The notes below the pieces were generated by a model, which had not been told where the DNA came from, did no database searches, and saw nothing but the letters and a program-made list of their open reading frames with translations. The position numbers were made by a program, and so were the translations under genes. Positions 1-8,314 of a stretch of DNA of 46,318 nt are shown here, piece after piece (position 1 is the first letter of the stretch; every line of letters begins with the position of its first letter). The stretch spans positions 1-46,318 of the forward strand of contig NZ_JAOART010000003.1 of assembly GCF_025210435.1 (NCBI RefSeq), read 5' to 3'. The DNA comes from Anaeromicrobium sp. GTDB taxonomy: Bacteria > Bacillota > Clostridia > Peptostreptococcales > Thermotaleaceae.

Positions 1-217
1 TATGATTTATTTTGTTATGTTATATTATTCCAGTAAAAAACAAGCTGAAATCTATGCTAAATTTAACTGAATTACATAATAATTACTGGAATTATATTTC
101 CAAATTTGTTGTGATTGTTTGTACAAATTTTACGTAGTTATACTGGATTCTTTATTTTTCAAGACGGTAATTTTTTTACAATTACTACATATTTACATGA
201 AAAATATGAAATATATG

Positions 218-244
218 TAAAGAAATGATAGCATCTGTCGATAT
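218..244 (+). promoter_or_regulatory. Possible sigma-28 promoter upstream of the glycan operon
   Basis: TAAA at 218-221 is followed after exactly 15 bases by GTCGATAT at 237-244. This differs at one base from the Gram-positive flagellar sigma consensus TAAA-N15-GCCGATAT. It lies about 265 bases upstream of the licD-like gene, with a transposase remnant between, so it could drive the glycan operon or be left over from a lost gene. AT-rich sequence makes a chance match possible. Confidence 0.35.
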
Positions 245-296
245 ATTTATTAGCATAAATTATACTTAATTGGAAATTAATAGTCAAATAGTAGGA

Positions 297-498
297 TGGA
301 ATGAATTATTAGCAGAATGAGCTGTTAATTCTGATATATCTAAAACTCAAAGATAGTTTTATAGATGCAACTGAAGAAAGTAAAATAAAAAGAATATATA
401 GGTTCTTTAAATCTTCAACCATAGATCCAGATTATTTATATGGATTTTTAATAAACAAGGTTATTAGGCTTAAATTAATTTATAATTTAGATAAAAAG
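297..498 (+). pseudogene. Remnant of an IS4-like transposase N-terminus (broken)
   Basis: No intact gene lies in the first 507 bases. Reading from 297 gives WNELLAE, a stop, then AVNSDISKTQR and a second stop. A shift of frame near 346 continues as LKDSFIDATEESKIKRIYRF followed by FKSSTIDPDYLYGFLINKVIR. The KRIYRF pattern followed by a stretch of Ile/Leu resembles the N-terminal part of IS4-type transposases. With two stops and a frameshift it is a fossil. The second frame runs in phase into the licD-like gene but is not expected to be translated with it. Nothing recognisable was seen in 1-217. Confidence 0.35.
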
Positions 499-507
499 GT
501 GGTTTTT

Positions 508-1398
508 ATGGACACACAATATAATATTATGTCGTCTGAGGACTTACGTAAAATGCAATTAATACAGCTTGAAATGCTACTAGAGGTTCATCGTATTTGC
601 AAAAAGTACAATATTCAGTACTGTATTATAGCAGGAACTCTCCTAGGGGCTGTACGACATAAGGGGTATATTCCTTGGGATGATGATGCTGATGTGGCAA
701 TGCTTCGCCCTGAATATGAAAGGTTTTGTAAGGTATGCGAAAAGGAGTTAGATGGCACACGTTTTTTTTTGCAAACACATTCTAATACTCATGGTTATCG
801 TTGGGGATATGGGAAAATCAGACGCGTGGGAACAGAGTTTGTTCGTAAGGGTCAGGAACATATGCCTTATCCCACTGGAGTTTTTATTGATATATTTCCG
901 TTAGATAATGTGCCAGATAATATTTATGTTCGTCGAATTCATAATTTGGCATGCACTGTTATTCGAAAAATGCTTTGGTCTGCGGTGGGAGCAAAATCAG
1001 ATAAAAATGTAATCATGCGTGGTATATACCATTGTATTTCATTATTTCCAAGAAATTTTGTTTTCTTACTGTATAACAGTCTAATGAGGGAAAGTAATAA
1101 AAAGTCTACACAGATGGTTAGAATTTTAACCTTTCCTACTCCAGATAATGGCTATTATGGTTATTATAGAAGGTGGTATGTGGAACTTAAAGATATAAAA
1201 TTCGAGGGCCATTATTTTCCTGGCCCTAAAGATTATGATGAATATTTAACTTTTAAATTTGGGAATTACCACGAGTTTCCCCCTCTAGAGGAGCGTAATG
1301 GACATGCAGCTAGCCGATATAGGCTTTCGCCTTCTGAAAAGGGGAAGCTTAATCCTAAGGTATATAAAAATAATACAGAGATAGGGGGGAGTAAATGA
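508..1398 (+). CDS. LicD family phosphotransferase
   Basis: This 296-residue protein belongs to the LicD family, nucleotidyltransferase-fold enzymes that move a phospho-alcohol (phosphocholine in the founding member, other phospho-alditols in relatives) from a CDP-activated donor onto a glycan. The signature is GTLLGAVRHKGYIPWDDDAD at about residues 43-62. It has the GxxLG loop and an acidic cluster that binds metal. The ATG at 508 is chosen because AGGTGG lies five bases upstream; a GTG at 499 is in frame but sits inside that site. It is the first gene of the long operon and overlaps the next gene by four bases. That neighbour makes a CDP-activated product, so the two probably act together. 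The transferred group cannot be read from sequence. Confidence 0.85.
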   Translation: MDTQYNIMSSEDLRKMQLIQLEMLLEVHRICKKYNIQYCIIAGTLLGAVRHKGYIPWDDDADVAMLRPEYERFCKVCEKELDGTRFFLQTHSNTHGYRWGYGKIRRVGTEFVRKGQEHMPYPTGVFIDIFPLDNVPDNIYVRRIHNLACTVIRKMLWSAVGAKSDKNVIMRGIYHCISLFPRNFVFLLYNSLMRESNKKSTQMVRILTFPTPDNGYYGYYRRWYVELKDIKFEGHYFPGPKDYDEYLTFKFGNYHEFPPLEERNGHAASRYRLSPSEKGKLNPKVYKNNTEIGGSK

Positions 1399-2747
1399 AA
1401 AAGGTAATTACTTATGGTTCTTTTGATTTGTTTCACTATGGCCATTATAGACTTTTAAAGCGAGCTAAAGAACTTGGAGATTATCTAATTGTGGGAGTAA
1501 CAACAGAGCAATACGATGAATATAGAGGTAAATTGAATGTGATTGATTCTCTTATGGAAAGAATCGAGAATATTAAACAGACTGGACTTGCGGATGAAAT
1601 TATTATAGAAGACCACGAAGGACAAAAGGTTAAGGATATTCAAAAGTATGGAATAGATATTTTTGTTGTAGGTTCAGACTGGAAGGGCAAATTTGAATTC
1701 TTAAAACAATATTGTGATGTTGTATATCTGGAACGTACAAAAGGAATTTCTAGCACTATGATACGACAGAAAAATTATAAAATTGTCAAATTGGGCATTA
1801 TTGGAAGTGGTAGAATTGCTACACGATTTGCACCGGAAGTTAAGTATGTAAGTGGAACGAATTTAGAGGGGGTTTATAATCCATCTATTCATAGTGCAAG
1901 AAGGTTCGCCCAGCAATTTGAGTTGAAGTTTTTTACGGATGATTTGGAAGCTTTTTTTGAGAAAATTGATGCGGTTTATATAGCATCTCCTCATAATACA
2001 CATTATGAATATATACGCAAAGCATTAGAACAGGGGAAGCATGTATTAAGTGAAAAGCCTATGGTTTTACATGCACATGAGGCAGAAGAAGTTTATCATA
2101 TTGCTAAGGAAAAAGGTCTCATATTGCTAGAAGGAATTAAAACTGCTTATGCGCCAGGATTCTTACAGCTCCTGGCAATTGCCAAAAGTGGTAGAATCGG
2201 TATGATACGTGATATGGAAGCTTGTTTTACAAAGTTAGTAGCGGGGGATATTAGGGAATTGAAACCAGAGGAAAACGGAGGAAGTGTTACGGAACTTGCC
2301 AGTTATCCACTTCTTGCAATTGTGAAGTTACTTGGCACAAACTACAAGGATTTAAGATTTGATACTTTTGTAGATGAAAATGGTATTGATTTATATACAA
2401 AAATTCATATGAAATATGAAAAATCTGTTGCTACTGGAAAAGTTGGTTTAGGAGTAAAATCAGAAGGACAGCTTTTGATTTCTGGTACACAAGGATATAT
2501 TCATGTGGAAGCACCTTGGTGGAAAACCCAGCATTTTGAAATACGACATGAAGAGCAGGATAAAAATGAAAAATTCTTTTCTAAGTTTGCTGGAGATGGC
2601 CTTCGTTATGAACTGAGTGATTTTATCTCCATGATAAACGGTAATGAGAGAAAAGGATTTAAACTGACTCCAAAAGAATCGGTTGCTATTGCAGAAATCA
2701 TTGAGGCATTTTTAGGAAAAGAAAATACAGTTACTATGAAGTATTAA
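1395..2747 (+). CDS. Fused cytidylyltransferase / Gfo-Idh-MocA oxidoreductase
   Basis: This 450-residue protein joins two enzymes. Residues 1 to about 128 are a cytidylyltransferase of the TagD/glycerol-3-phosphate type, with HYGH at 14-17 and RTKGISST at 114-121, the family signatures for nucleotide binding. Residues from about 132 onward are an NAD(P)-dependent Gfo/Idh/MocA oxidoreductase with GSGRIA at 137-142 and an EKP motif typical of the catalytic region. The likely combined role is to reduce a keto precursor and activate the resulting alditol phosphate as a CDP derivative. That would supply the LicD protein just upstream and the TagF-like protein at 11,905. The substrate (glycerol, ribitol or another alditol phosphate) is unknown. 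It overlaps licD by ATGA and starts at ATG after GGGGGAG. Confidence 0.85.
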   Translation: MKKVITYGSFDLFHYGHYRLLKRAKELGDYLIVGVTTEQYDEYRGKLNVIDSLMERIENIKQTGLADEIIIEDHEGQKVKDIQKYGIDIFVVGSDWKGKFEFLKQYCDVVYLERTKGISSTMIRQKNYKIVKLGIIGSGRIATRFAPEVKYVSGTNLEGVYNPSIHSARRFAQQFELKFFTDDLEAFFEKIDAVYIASPHNTHYEYIRKALEQGKHVLSEKPMVLHAHEAEEVYHIAKEKGLILLEGIKTAYAPGFLQLLAIAKSGRIGMIRDMEACFTKLVAGDIRELKPEENGGSVTELASYPLLAIVKLLGTNYKDLRFDTFVDENGIDLYTKIHMKYEKSVATGKVGLGVKSEGQLLISGTQGYIHVEAPWWKTQHFEIRHEEQDKNEKFFSKFAGDGLRYELSDFISMINGNERKGFKLTPKESVAIAEIIEAFLGKENTVTMKY

Positions 2748-2760
2748 TTTGAGGTGAAAT

Positions 2761-3918
2761 ATGAAAAAGATAAAGATATTACAATTTCCCATTGCTAATG
2801 CACGTGGTGGAATTACACAATATGCATTACAAAATTGGAGATTTATAGATAAAAGTCGTTTTCAGTTTGATTTTGCAACAAGAAGCAAAACTTTGGATTT
2901 TGCAGATGAACTTACTGACCAAGGGTGCAAAATTCATTATTTAACATGTTCATCAGAAGAAAATGAATCACAATTTATTAAAGAAGTTAATGAAATCTTA
3001 GATGAGGGCTATGATGCTGTTCATCTTCACACATCCTTTTGGAAAGGTTATTTAGTAGAGAAGCTTGCTATGGAAAGAAAATGCCCCTTAGTAATCGTAC
3101 ACTCCCATAGCACGATGATTGATGTATTGGACGAGCAACAGCGAAAAGAATATATAAAAAAACACAATTTCTATAAAAATAGGCTTCCATTAGAATATGC
3201 TACAGACTTTTGTGCTTGTTCTAAGCTTGCAGCAGAGTGGTTGTATGGTGAGCAAATTCCTAAGAATAGCATTCACATATTAAAAAATGCTATTGATGTA
3301 CCAACATATAGTTTTTGTCCTGAAAGTAGGAAGGATTACCGGGAAAAGTTAGGCCTTAATGGGTGCTTTGTTTTAGGCCATATCGGAAGGTTTGTCTATC
3401 AAAAGAATCATGATATGCTCATTGAAATATTTCGAAAGGTATATGAAAAAATGCCCAATGCAAGACTTATGTTCATAGGTGGCGGTAAGTTGGAAAAACA
3501 AATTCAACAGAAGGTGAAAGAATATGGTTTGGAAAACGTAGTGATGTTTATGGGGAAACGTACGGATGTATCACAACTCCTACAGGCAATGGATGTTTTT
3601 TTATTACCTTCTCGCTTCGAAGGTCTGCCTATTGTTCTTATAGAAGCACAAGTAGCAGGGTTGAAATGCTTTGCAAGTGAGAGTATTTCTACAGAAGCAA
3701 AAATTACCCCTAATTTGGAGTATATTTCAGATTCCACTTCTGATTGGGTAGAATGGATTGTGAAAACTGGGAGGGGCTATGAACGCATAAAAAATGACCA
3801 CTTGATTACACAAGTTGGCTATGATTTGAGGGAACACATTAAAGTGATAGAAAAATTATATGCTGGAGAAGATATTTCTAAATATTGTCCTAGTGCAGAA
3901 GATGAAATTTCTCTATAA
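2761..3918 (+). CDS. Glycosyltransferase family 4 (GT-B), EpsF/Cps-like
   Basis: This 385-residue retaining GT-B glycosyltransferase is probably cytoplasmic and membrane-associated and adds one sugar from a nucleotide donor during glycan repeat synthesis. The C-terminal half has the GT4 donor-binding motif SRFEGLPIVLIEAQVAG, containing the E-x7-E pair, and GxxGRFVYQKNH before it. The N-terminal half has the GGITQYALQNW segment common in exopolysaccharide GT4 enzymes, where the glycine pair lines the acceptor cleft. RBS GAGGTG lies seven bases before the ATG. It sits 13 bases after the fusion gene in the same operon. Sugar specificity is not predictable; the UDP-aminosugar made by the next three genes is one candidate donor. 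Confidence 0.88.
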   Translation: MKKIKILQFPIANARGGITQYALQNWRFIDKSRFQFDFATRSKTLDFADELTDQGCKIHYLTCSSEENESQFIKEVNEILDEGYDAVHLHTSFWKGYLVEKLAMERKCPLVIVHSHSTMIDVLDEQQRKEYIKKHNFYKNRLPLEYATDFCACSKLAAEWLYGEQIPKNSIHILKNAIDVPTYSFCPESRKDYREKLGLNGCFVLGHIGRFVYQKNHDMLIEIFRKVYEKMPNARLMFIGGGKLEKQIQQKVKEYGLENVVMFMGKRTDVSQLLQAMDVFLLPSRFEGLPIVLIEAQVAGLKCFASESISTEAKITPNLEYISDSTSDWVEWIVKTGRGYERIKNDHLITQVGYDLREHIKVIEKLYAGEDISKYCPSAEDEISL

Positions 3919-3946
3919 TAATGGTTGTTGAAGGAGTTGATACACT

Positions 3947-4951
3947 TTGTTTAAGGATAAGACGTTAATGATTACAGGTGGAACTGGTTCTTTTGGGAAA
4001 GCTGTCTTAAAGCGTTTTCTAGATACAGATGTTAAAGAAATACGCATTTTTTCAAGAGATGAAAAAAAGCAGGACGATATACGAAGGTTATATAATAGTA
4101 GTAAGGTTAAATTCTATTTGGGAGATGTGCGAGATTTGCATAGTGTTCAAAGTGCAATGTTTGGAGTGGATTATATTTTCCATGCTGCGGCTTTAAAGCA
4201 GGTGCCGTCATGTGAGTTTTTCCCCATGGAAGCAGTTAAAACTAATATCTTGGGCGTAGAGAATGTTTTGACTGCTGCAATAGCAGAAGGGGTGAAGAAA
4301 GTTATTTGTCTTTCCACGGACAAGGCAGCTTACCCAATCAATGCTATGGGAATAAGCAAAGCAATGATGGAGCGCGTATTTGTGGCAAAATCACGTACTA
4401 CGGATAAAACAGTAATATGTGGTACAAGGTATGGGAATGTAATGGCTTCAAGGGGATCAGTAATTCCATTGTTTATTGATCAAATCAAGCAGGGTAAACC
4501 CATTACTGTTACTGACCCTAATATGACAAGGTTTATTATGAGCCTTGAGGAGGCCGTAGAACTTGTTCTATTTGCTTTTGAAAATGCACAACCGGGAGAT
4601 ATTATGGTACAAAAAGCTCCTGCATGTACAATTGGTGTTTTGGCACAAGCGGTAAAAGAAATATTTCAGGGGAACAATGAAATTCAATATATTGGTATAA
4701 GACATGGTGAAAAGGATTATGAAACTTTGCTTACTAAAGAAGAATGTATACACGCAAGGGACTTGGGTAATTACTATCAGATTCCTGCTGATAATAGGGA
4801 ACTGAACTATTCCCAGTATTTTGAAGTTGGTAAGACGGAAAAAAACATAATTACAGAATACACTTCAAATAATACCACAATTTTAAACGTGGAACAGGTT
4901 AAGGAAAAGCTCTTAAAATTGGATTACGTGCAAAAGGAGTTAATTAAATGA
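3947..4951 (+). CDS. capE: UDP-GlcNAc 4,6-dehydratase, 5-inverting (CapE/WbjB/FnlA type)
   Basis: This 334-residue SDR enzyme should convert UDP-GlcNAc to UDP-2-acetamido-2,6-dideoxy-beta-L-arabino-4-hexulose, the first step to 6-deoxy-L-aminosugars. The NAD(P) loop GGTGSFG is at 11-17. STDKAAYPINAMGISK at 123-138 has Met134 and Lys138, so the usual YxxxK is MxxxK. Met in this position is typical of the CapE/WbjB branch and separates it from PseB, which keeps Tyr. It starts at TTG 3947, chosen because AAGGAG lies 11 bases upstream and no better start fits. It overlaps the reductase gene by four bases. The symbol is by family resemblance. Confidence 0.85.
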   Translation: MFKDKTLMITGGTGSFGKAVLKRFLDTDVKEIRIFSRDEKKQDDIRRLYNSSKVKFYLGDVRDLHSVQSAMFGVDYIFHAAALKQVPSCEFFPMEAVKTNILGVENVLTAAIAEGVKKVICLSTDKAAYPINAMGISKAMMERVFVAKSRTTDKTVICGTRYGNVMASRGSVIPLFIDQIKQGKPITVTDPNMTRFIMSLEEAVELVLFAFENAQPGDIMVQKAPACTIGVLAQAVKEIFQGNNEIQYIGIRHGEKDYETLLTKEECIHARDLGNYYQIPADNRELNYSQYFEVGKTEKNIITEYTSNNTTILNVEQVKEKLLKLDYVQKELIK

Positions 4952-5799
4952 AAATTCTAGTTTTGGGTACGGGAGGTATGGCAGGGCACCTTGTTGCAAT
5001 ATATCTTCGTGAAAAGGGACATAGGGTTACAGGTTTTTCAAAAACTCCCCTTTCCTATTGTGAAAATATTGTAGGTAATGCCTTAGATAAGAAGACTTTA
5101 GAAGAAGCTGTTACCTGTGAACCCTTTGATGCAGTGATTAACTGTATTGGTGTTCTCAATAAAGAAGTAGATAATCATATAGCAGATGGTATTTTTCTCA
5201 ACAGCTATCTTCCTCATTTTATTGTGGATTGTTTAAAAGATACAAAAACAAAATTTATTCATCTAAGTACAGATTGTGTTTTTTTAGGTAAGAGTGGTGC
5301 ATATGGTGAAGATGATTTTAAGGATAGTGATACTTTTTATGGAAGAACAAAGGCGCTGGGAGAAATTAACGATACAAAAAATCTGACTATCAGAACATCA
5401 ATAATTGGCCCGGACCGAAAAGAAAATGGAGTTGGACTGTTAAACTGGTTTCTTAAACAAGATGGATCTGTGAATGGATTTACCTCGGCAATTTGGACAG
5501 GAGTTTCCACAATAACTTTAGCACAGGCCATTGAACGTGCATTAGAGGAGGATTTATGTGGACTTTATCATCTCGTGAATAATCAAACAATTAGCAAGTT
5601 TGAGCTTTTACAGTTATTCAATTGTTATCTAAAGAAGGAGCAAGTTGAAATTTTGTCAGATGATTCGGTTCATGTTGATAAGTCCTTAATAAATAATAGA
5701 AAGGATTTTAACTTTATAGTTCCTTCTTATGAACAAATGATAAAGGATACAAGGGATTGGATTTTTGCTCATAAGGAACTGTATCCACACTATTTTTAA
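4948..5799 (+). CDS. RmlD-like nucleotide-sugar 4-reductase, no cupin domain
   Basis: This 283-residue SDR protein has an N-terminal GTGGMAG nucleotide loop at 7-13, STD at 107-109 and Tyr131/Lys135 in FYGRTKALGE, as in RmlD-type reductases. Between CapE-like and 2-epimerase genes it should reduce the 4-keto group of the 6-deoxy-L-hexulose. CapF, WbjC and FnlB, which do this in UDP-L-FucNAc synthesis, are about 370 residues and end in a cupin domain that epimerises C3. Here the protein stops after the SDR domain. The shorter form matches the reductase of the UDP-L-rhamnosamine/UDP-L-quinovosamine route better. That assignment is inference from length and domain content. Confidence 0.8.
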   Translation: MKILVLGTGGMAGHLVAIYLREKGHRVTGFSKTPLSYCENIVGNALDKKTLEEAVTCEPFDAVINCIGVLNKEVDNHIADGIFLNSYLPHFIVDCLKDTKTKFIHLSTDCVFLGKSGAYGEDDFKDSDTFYGRTKALGEINDTKNLTIRTSIIGPDRKENGVGLLNWFLKQDGSVNGFTSAIWTGVSTITLAQAIERALEEDLCGLYHLVNNQTISKFELLQLFNCYLKKEQVEILSDDSVHVDKSLINNRKDFNFIVPSYEQMIKDTRDWIFAHKELYPHYF

Positions 5800-5812
5800 G
5801 GGGGTGTTTATT

Positions 5813-6937
5813 TTGAAAAAATTAAAATTAATGACTATTGTAGGAACTCGTCCAGAAATGATTAGACTTTCTGAATTGATAAAAAAGGCCGATTCCTATT
5901 TTGAACATATTTTTGTGCATACGGGACAAAATTACGATTATAATCTAAATGAAATTTTTTATAGAGATTTGCAGCTTCGAACTCCTGATTATTATTTGAA
6001 TGTGGTTGGTGATCATTTGGGACAGACCATTGGAAATATTATTTCAAAGTCTTATGATTTAATGGCAAAGCTTCGACCTGATGCTTTGTTAATTCTTGGT
6101 GATACAAATTCCGCACTATCTGCTATTTCAGCAAAGAGGTTAAAAATTCCGATTTTTCATATGGAAGCGGGAAACAGATGCTTTGACGAAAATCTTCCAG
6201 AGGAAACAAATAGGAGAATTGTAGATCATATTTCTGATGTAAACCTTCCTTACACAGAACATGCACGCCGTTATTTGCTGGCAGAGGGTGTACGCAAGGA
6301 ACATATTTATGTAACGGGTTCACCTATAGCAGAGGTCATATATGCACGTAAACAGGAAATTGAAAAAAGCAAGATATTAGAAAACTTATCACTAGAAAAG
6401 GGAAAGTATATTGTCCTTTCAGCACATCGTGAAGAAAATATAGATATTGAAGAAAATTTCTTTAGCCTGATGAATGCTATCAATGTAATGGCAAAGAAGT
6501 ATGAGATGCCTGTTATCTATTCGGTACATCCACGTAGTGCCAATTTAATTGAGAAGAGGCAGTTCAAATTTCACCCCCTTGTTAAGCAGCTTGCACCATT
6601 TTCATTTACAGACTATAGTTTTCTTCAGCAAAATGCTTTTTGTGTAGTATCCGACAGCGGAACTTTGCCGGAAGAAAGTGCAATTTGTAGATTTCCGGCT
6701 GTTAGTATTAGAACTTCTACGGAACGTCCGGAAGCCCTAGACAAAGGATGCTTTATAATTGGAGGAATTACAGAAGAACAGATATTGCAGTCAGTTGATA
6801 TGGCAGTGAAAATGGCACAAAATAGTGACTTTGGTTCTACGGTTACAGATTATTCTGAAATAGGTATTTCATCAACGGTACTTCGTATTATTCAGAGTTA
6901 TGTGGGGATTATTAACAAAAATATTTGGAATAAATAA
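5813..6937 (+). CDS. Non-hydrolysing UDP-N-acetyl-sugar 2-epimerase (WecB/CapG type)
   Basis: This 374-residue GT-B-fold epimerase inverts C2 of a UDP-2-acetamido sugar. The family marks are GTRPEMIRL near residue 11, HTGQNYD, HMEAGNR, SVHPRS and DSGTLPEE. Coming after the CapE-like and RmlD-like enzymes it is expected to act on the UDP-6-deoxy-L-aminosugar, as CapG/FnlC or WbvD do, and not on UDP-GlcNAc itself. The start is taken as TTG 5813, eight bases after AAGGGGGTG. The in-frame ATG-less extension upstream overlaps the preceding gene and lacks a ribosome binding site. The final product is UDP-L-FucNAc or UDP-L-QuiNAc depending on whether C3 is also inverted. Confidence 0.85.
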   Translation: MKKLKLMTIVGTRPEMIRLSELIKKADSYFEHIFVHTGQNYDYNLNEIFYRDLQLRTPDYYLNVVGDHLGQTIGNIISKSYDLMAKLRPDALLILGDTNSALSAISAKRLKIPIFHMEAGNRCFDENLPEETNRRIVDHISDVNLPYTEHARRYLLAEGVRKEHIYVTGSPIAEVIYARKQEIEKSKILENLSLEKGKYIVLSAHREENIDIEENFFSLMNAINVMAKKYEMPVIYSVHPRSANLIEKRQFKFHPLVKQLAPFSFTDYSFLQQNAFCVVSDSGTLPEESAICRFPAVSIRTSTERPEALDKGCFIIGGITEEQILQSVDMAVKMAQNSDFGSTVTDYSEIGISSTVLRIIQSYVGIINKNIWNK

Positions 6938-6955
6938 TTATTTGAGGAGGTTTCA

Positions 6956-8284
6956 ATGAATAATCCACTAGTTTCAATAGTAATACCAGTTTACAATGGA
7001 GGAAATTATTTAAGGGAAGCCATTGACAGCGCATTAGCGCAAACCTATGAAAATTGTGAGGTATTAGTTATAAATGATGGCTCTAATGATAATGGTTTAA
7101 CAGAAAAGATTGCTTTATCTTATGGTGAAAAAATTAGATATTTAAAAAAACAAAATGGTGGGGTTGCAACAGCAGTTAATTTAGGAATTGAAAATATGAA
7201 AGGTGAATATTTTGCGTGGCTTTCTCACGATGATATGTATTACCCTGAAAAAATCGAGAAGCAAATACAAGCTTTACGTGAAAATGGGGATATGACTGCA
7301 ATTGTTCATTCTAACTATGACGTATTAGATGTTGAATCACAAAAATTAACCCCTGTTAATTGGCTTAATCAATATACACTTAAACAGTTGACAAATAGTA
7401 ATTTTGCTCCAGTTTTTTTATGCATTCATGGATGCAGTATCTTAATTCATAAAAGTCATTTTCAACGTGTTGGTTTATATGATGAAAGCCTTATAGCTAC
7501 TCAAGATTCTGTTTTTTTATTTCATCTAATGAGGGATCAAAAATCAGTATTCGTAGAAGAGGAGCTGTTTATAACTAGGTTGCATAAAGATCAAGGAAGT
7601 CGTACAATGGCATGTCATGAACCAGAATATAATAAGATGTTCAAAAACTTTTGTGATATGCTGACGGAAGATGAAATGTGTTTAATGTGTGGTTCAGTAT
7701 ATAATTTTTATAATAGATTATTATGTTTATTAAGACCTATTCCAAAGGGAAAAGTTACTTGTAAATTTATTTTAGAAAAATTACATGAATTACCGATTCC
7801 TAAAGATTATTTTAGCAAACAATATGAACTTTTTAGTTTTTTGCAAAATATTTCAAAAGGTAAAACTGACAAGTTGTGCATTTTTGGAGCGGGAAGATTT
7901 GGAAAAAGATTGCTTAGAGATTTAAGAGGTAGATGTATCACTGTTGATTGTTTTGCAGATAATGATCCTCAAAAAAAGGGTACATTTATTGAGAATATTC
8001 CTTGTATTTCATTTGATGAACTTAAAAAACAAAAAGAACATATATTAGTAATTATTTCCATGTTAGCTTCTGATGAAGTATTTAAGCAATTAAACGAAAA
8101 TGGGTTTAAATATTTTATTACAAAACAGAGTATTGATAGATTTTTATTCAGTATTCCTCCTATTATTCAATTGGAGGAGTTATATACCAATCCAAAAATT
8201 AATTATGAGTCTGAGGATTGCAGATATTTGATAAAGAGTTTTAATAAGACGTTGATGGAAATGATTAAAAATTCTAATAGTTAG
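6956..8284 (+). CDS. GT2 glycosyltransferase with C-terminal GAG Rossmann-like domain
   Basis: This 442-residue protein has a GT-A family 2 domain at about 1-230: SIVIPVYNGGNYLREAIDS at the N terminus, DGS at 41-43 and the metal-binding SHDDM at 90-94. A second domain at about 305-395 begins CIFGAGRFGKRLL and continues with FADNDPQKKG and a CISFDEL motif. This is the same Rossmann-like module that opens the radical SAM proteins downstream. The gene is paralogous to the one at 13,410, with near-identical first 110 residues. In this copy the usual TQDYDMW acceptor motif is TQDSVFL, so catalysis or acceptor choice may differ. RBS GAGGAGG precedes the ATG. The sugar and acceptor are unknown. Confidence 0.85.
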   Translation: MNNPLVSIVIPVYNGGNYLREAIDSALAQTYENCEVLVINDGSNDNGLTEKIALSYGEKIRYLKKQNGGVATAVNLGIENMKGEYFAWLSHDDMYYPEKIEKQIQALRENGDMTAIVHSNYDVLDVESQKLTPVNWLNQYTLKQLTNSNFAPVFLCIHGCSILIHKSHFQRVGLYDESLIATQDSVFLFHLMRDQKSVFVEEELFITRLHKDQGSRTMACHEPEYNKMFKNFCDMLTEDEMCLMCGSVYNFYNRLLCLLRPIPKGKVTCKFILEKLHELPIPKDYFSKQYELFSFLQNISKGKTDKLCIFGAGRFGKRLLRDLRGRCITVDCFADNDPQKKGTFIENIPCISFDELKKQKEHILVIISMLASDEVFKQLNENGFKYFITKQSIDRFLFSIPPIIQLEELYTNPKINYESEDCRYLIKSFNKTLMEMIKNSNS

Positions 8285-8314
8285 AATATAATTAGAAAAG
8301 AAAGGACAATAAGT

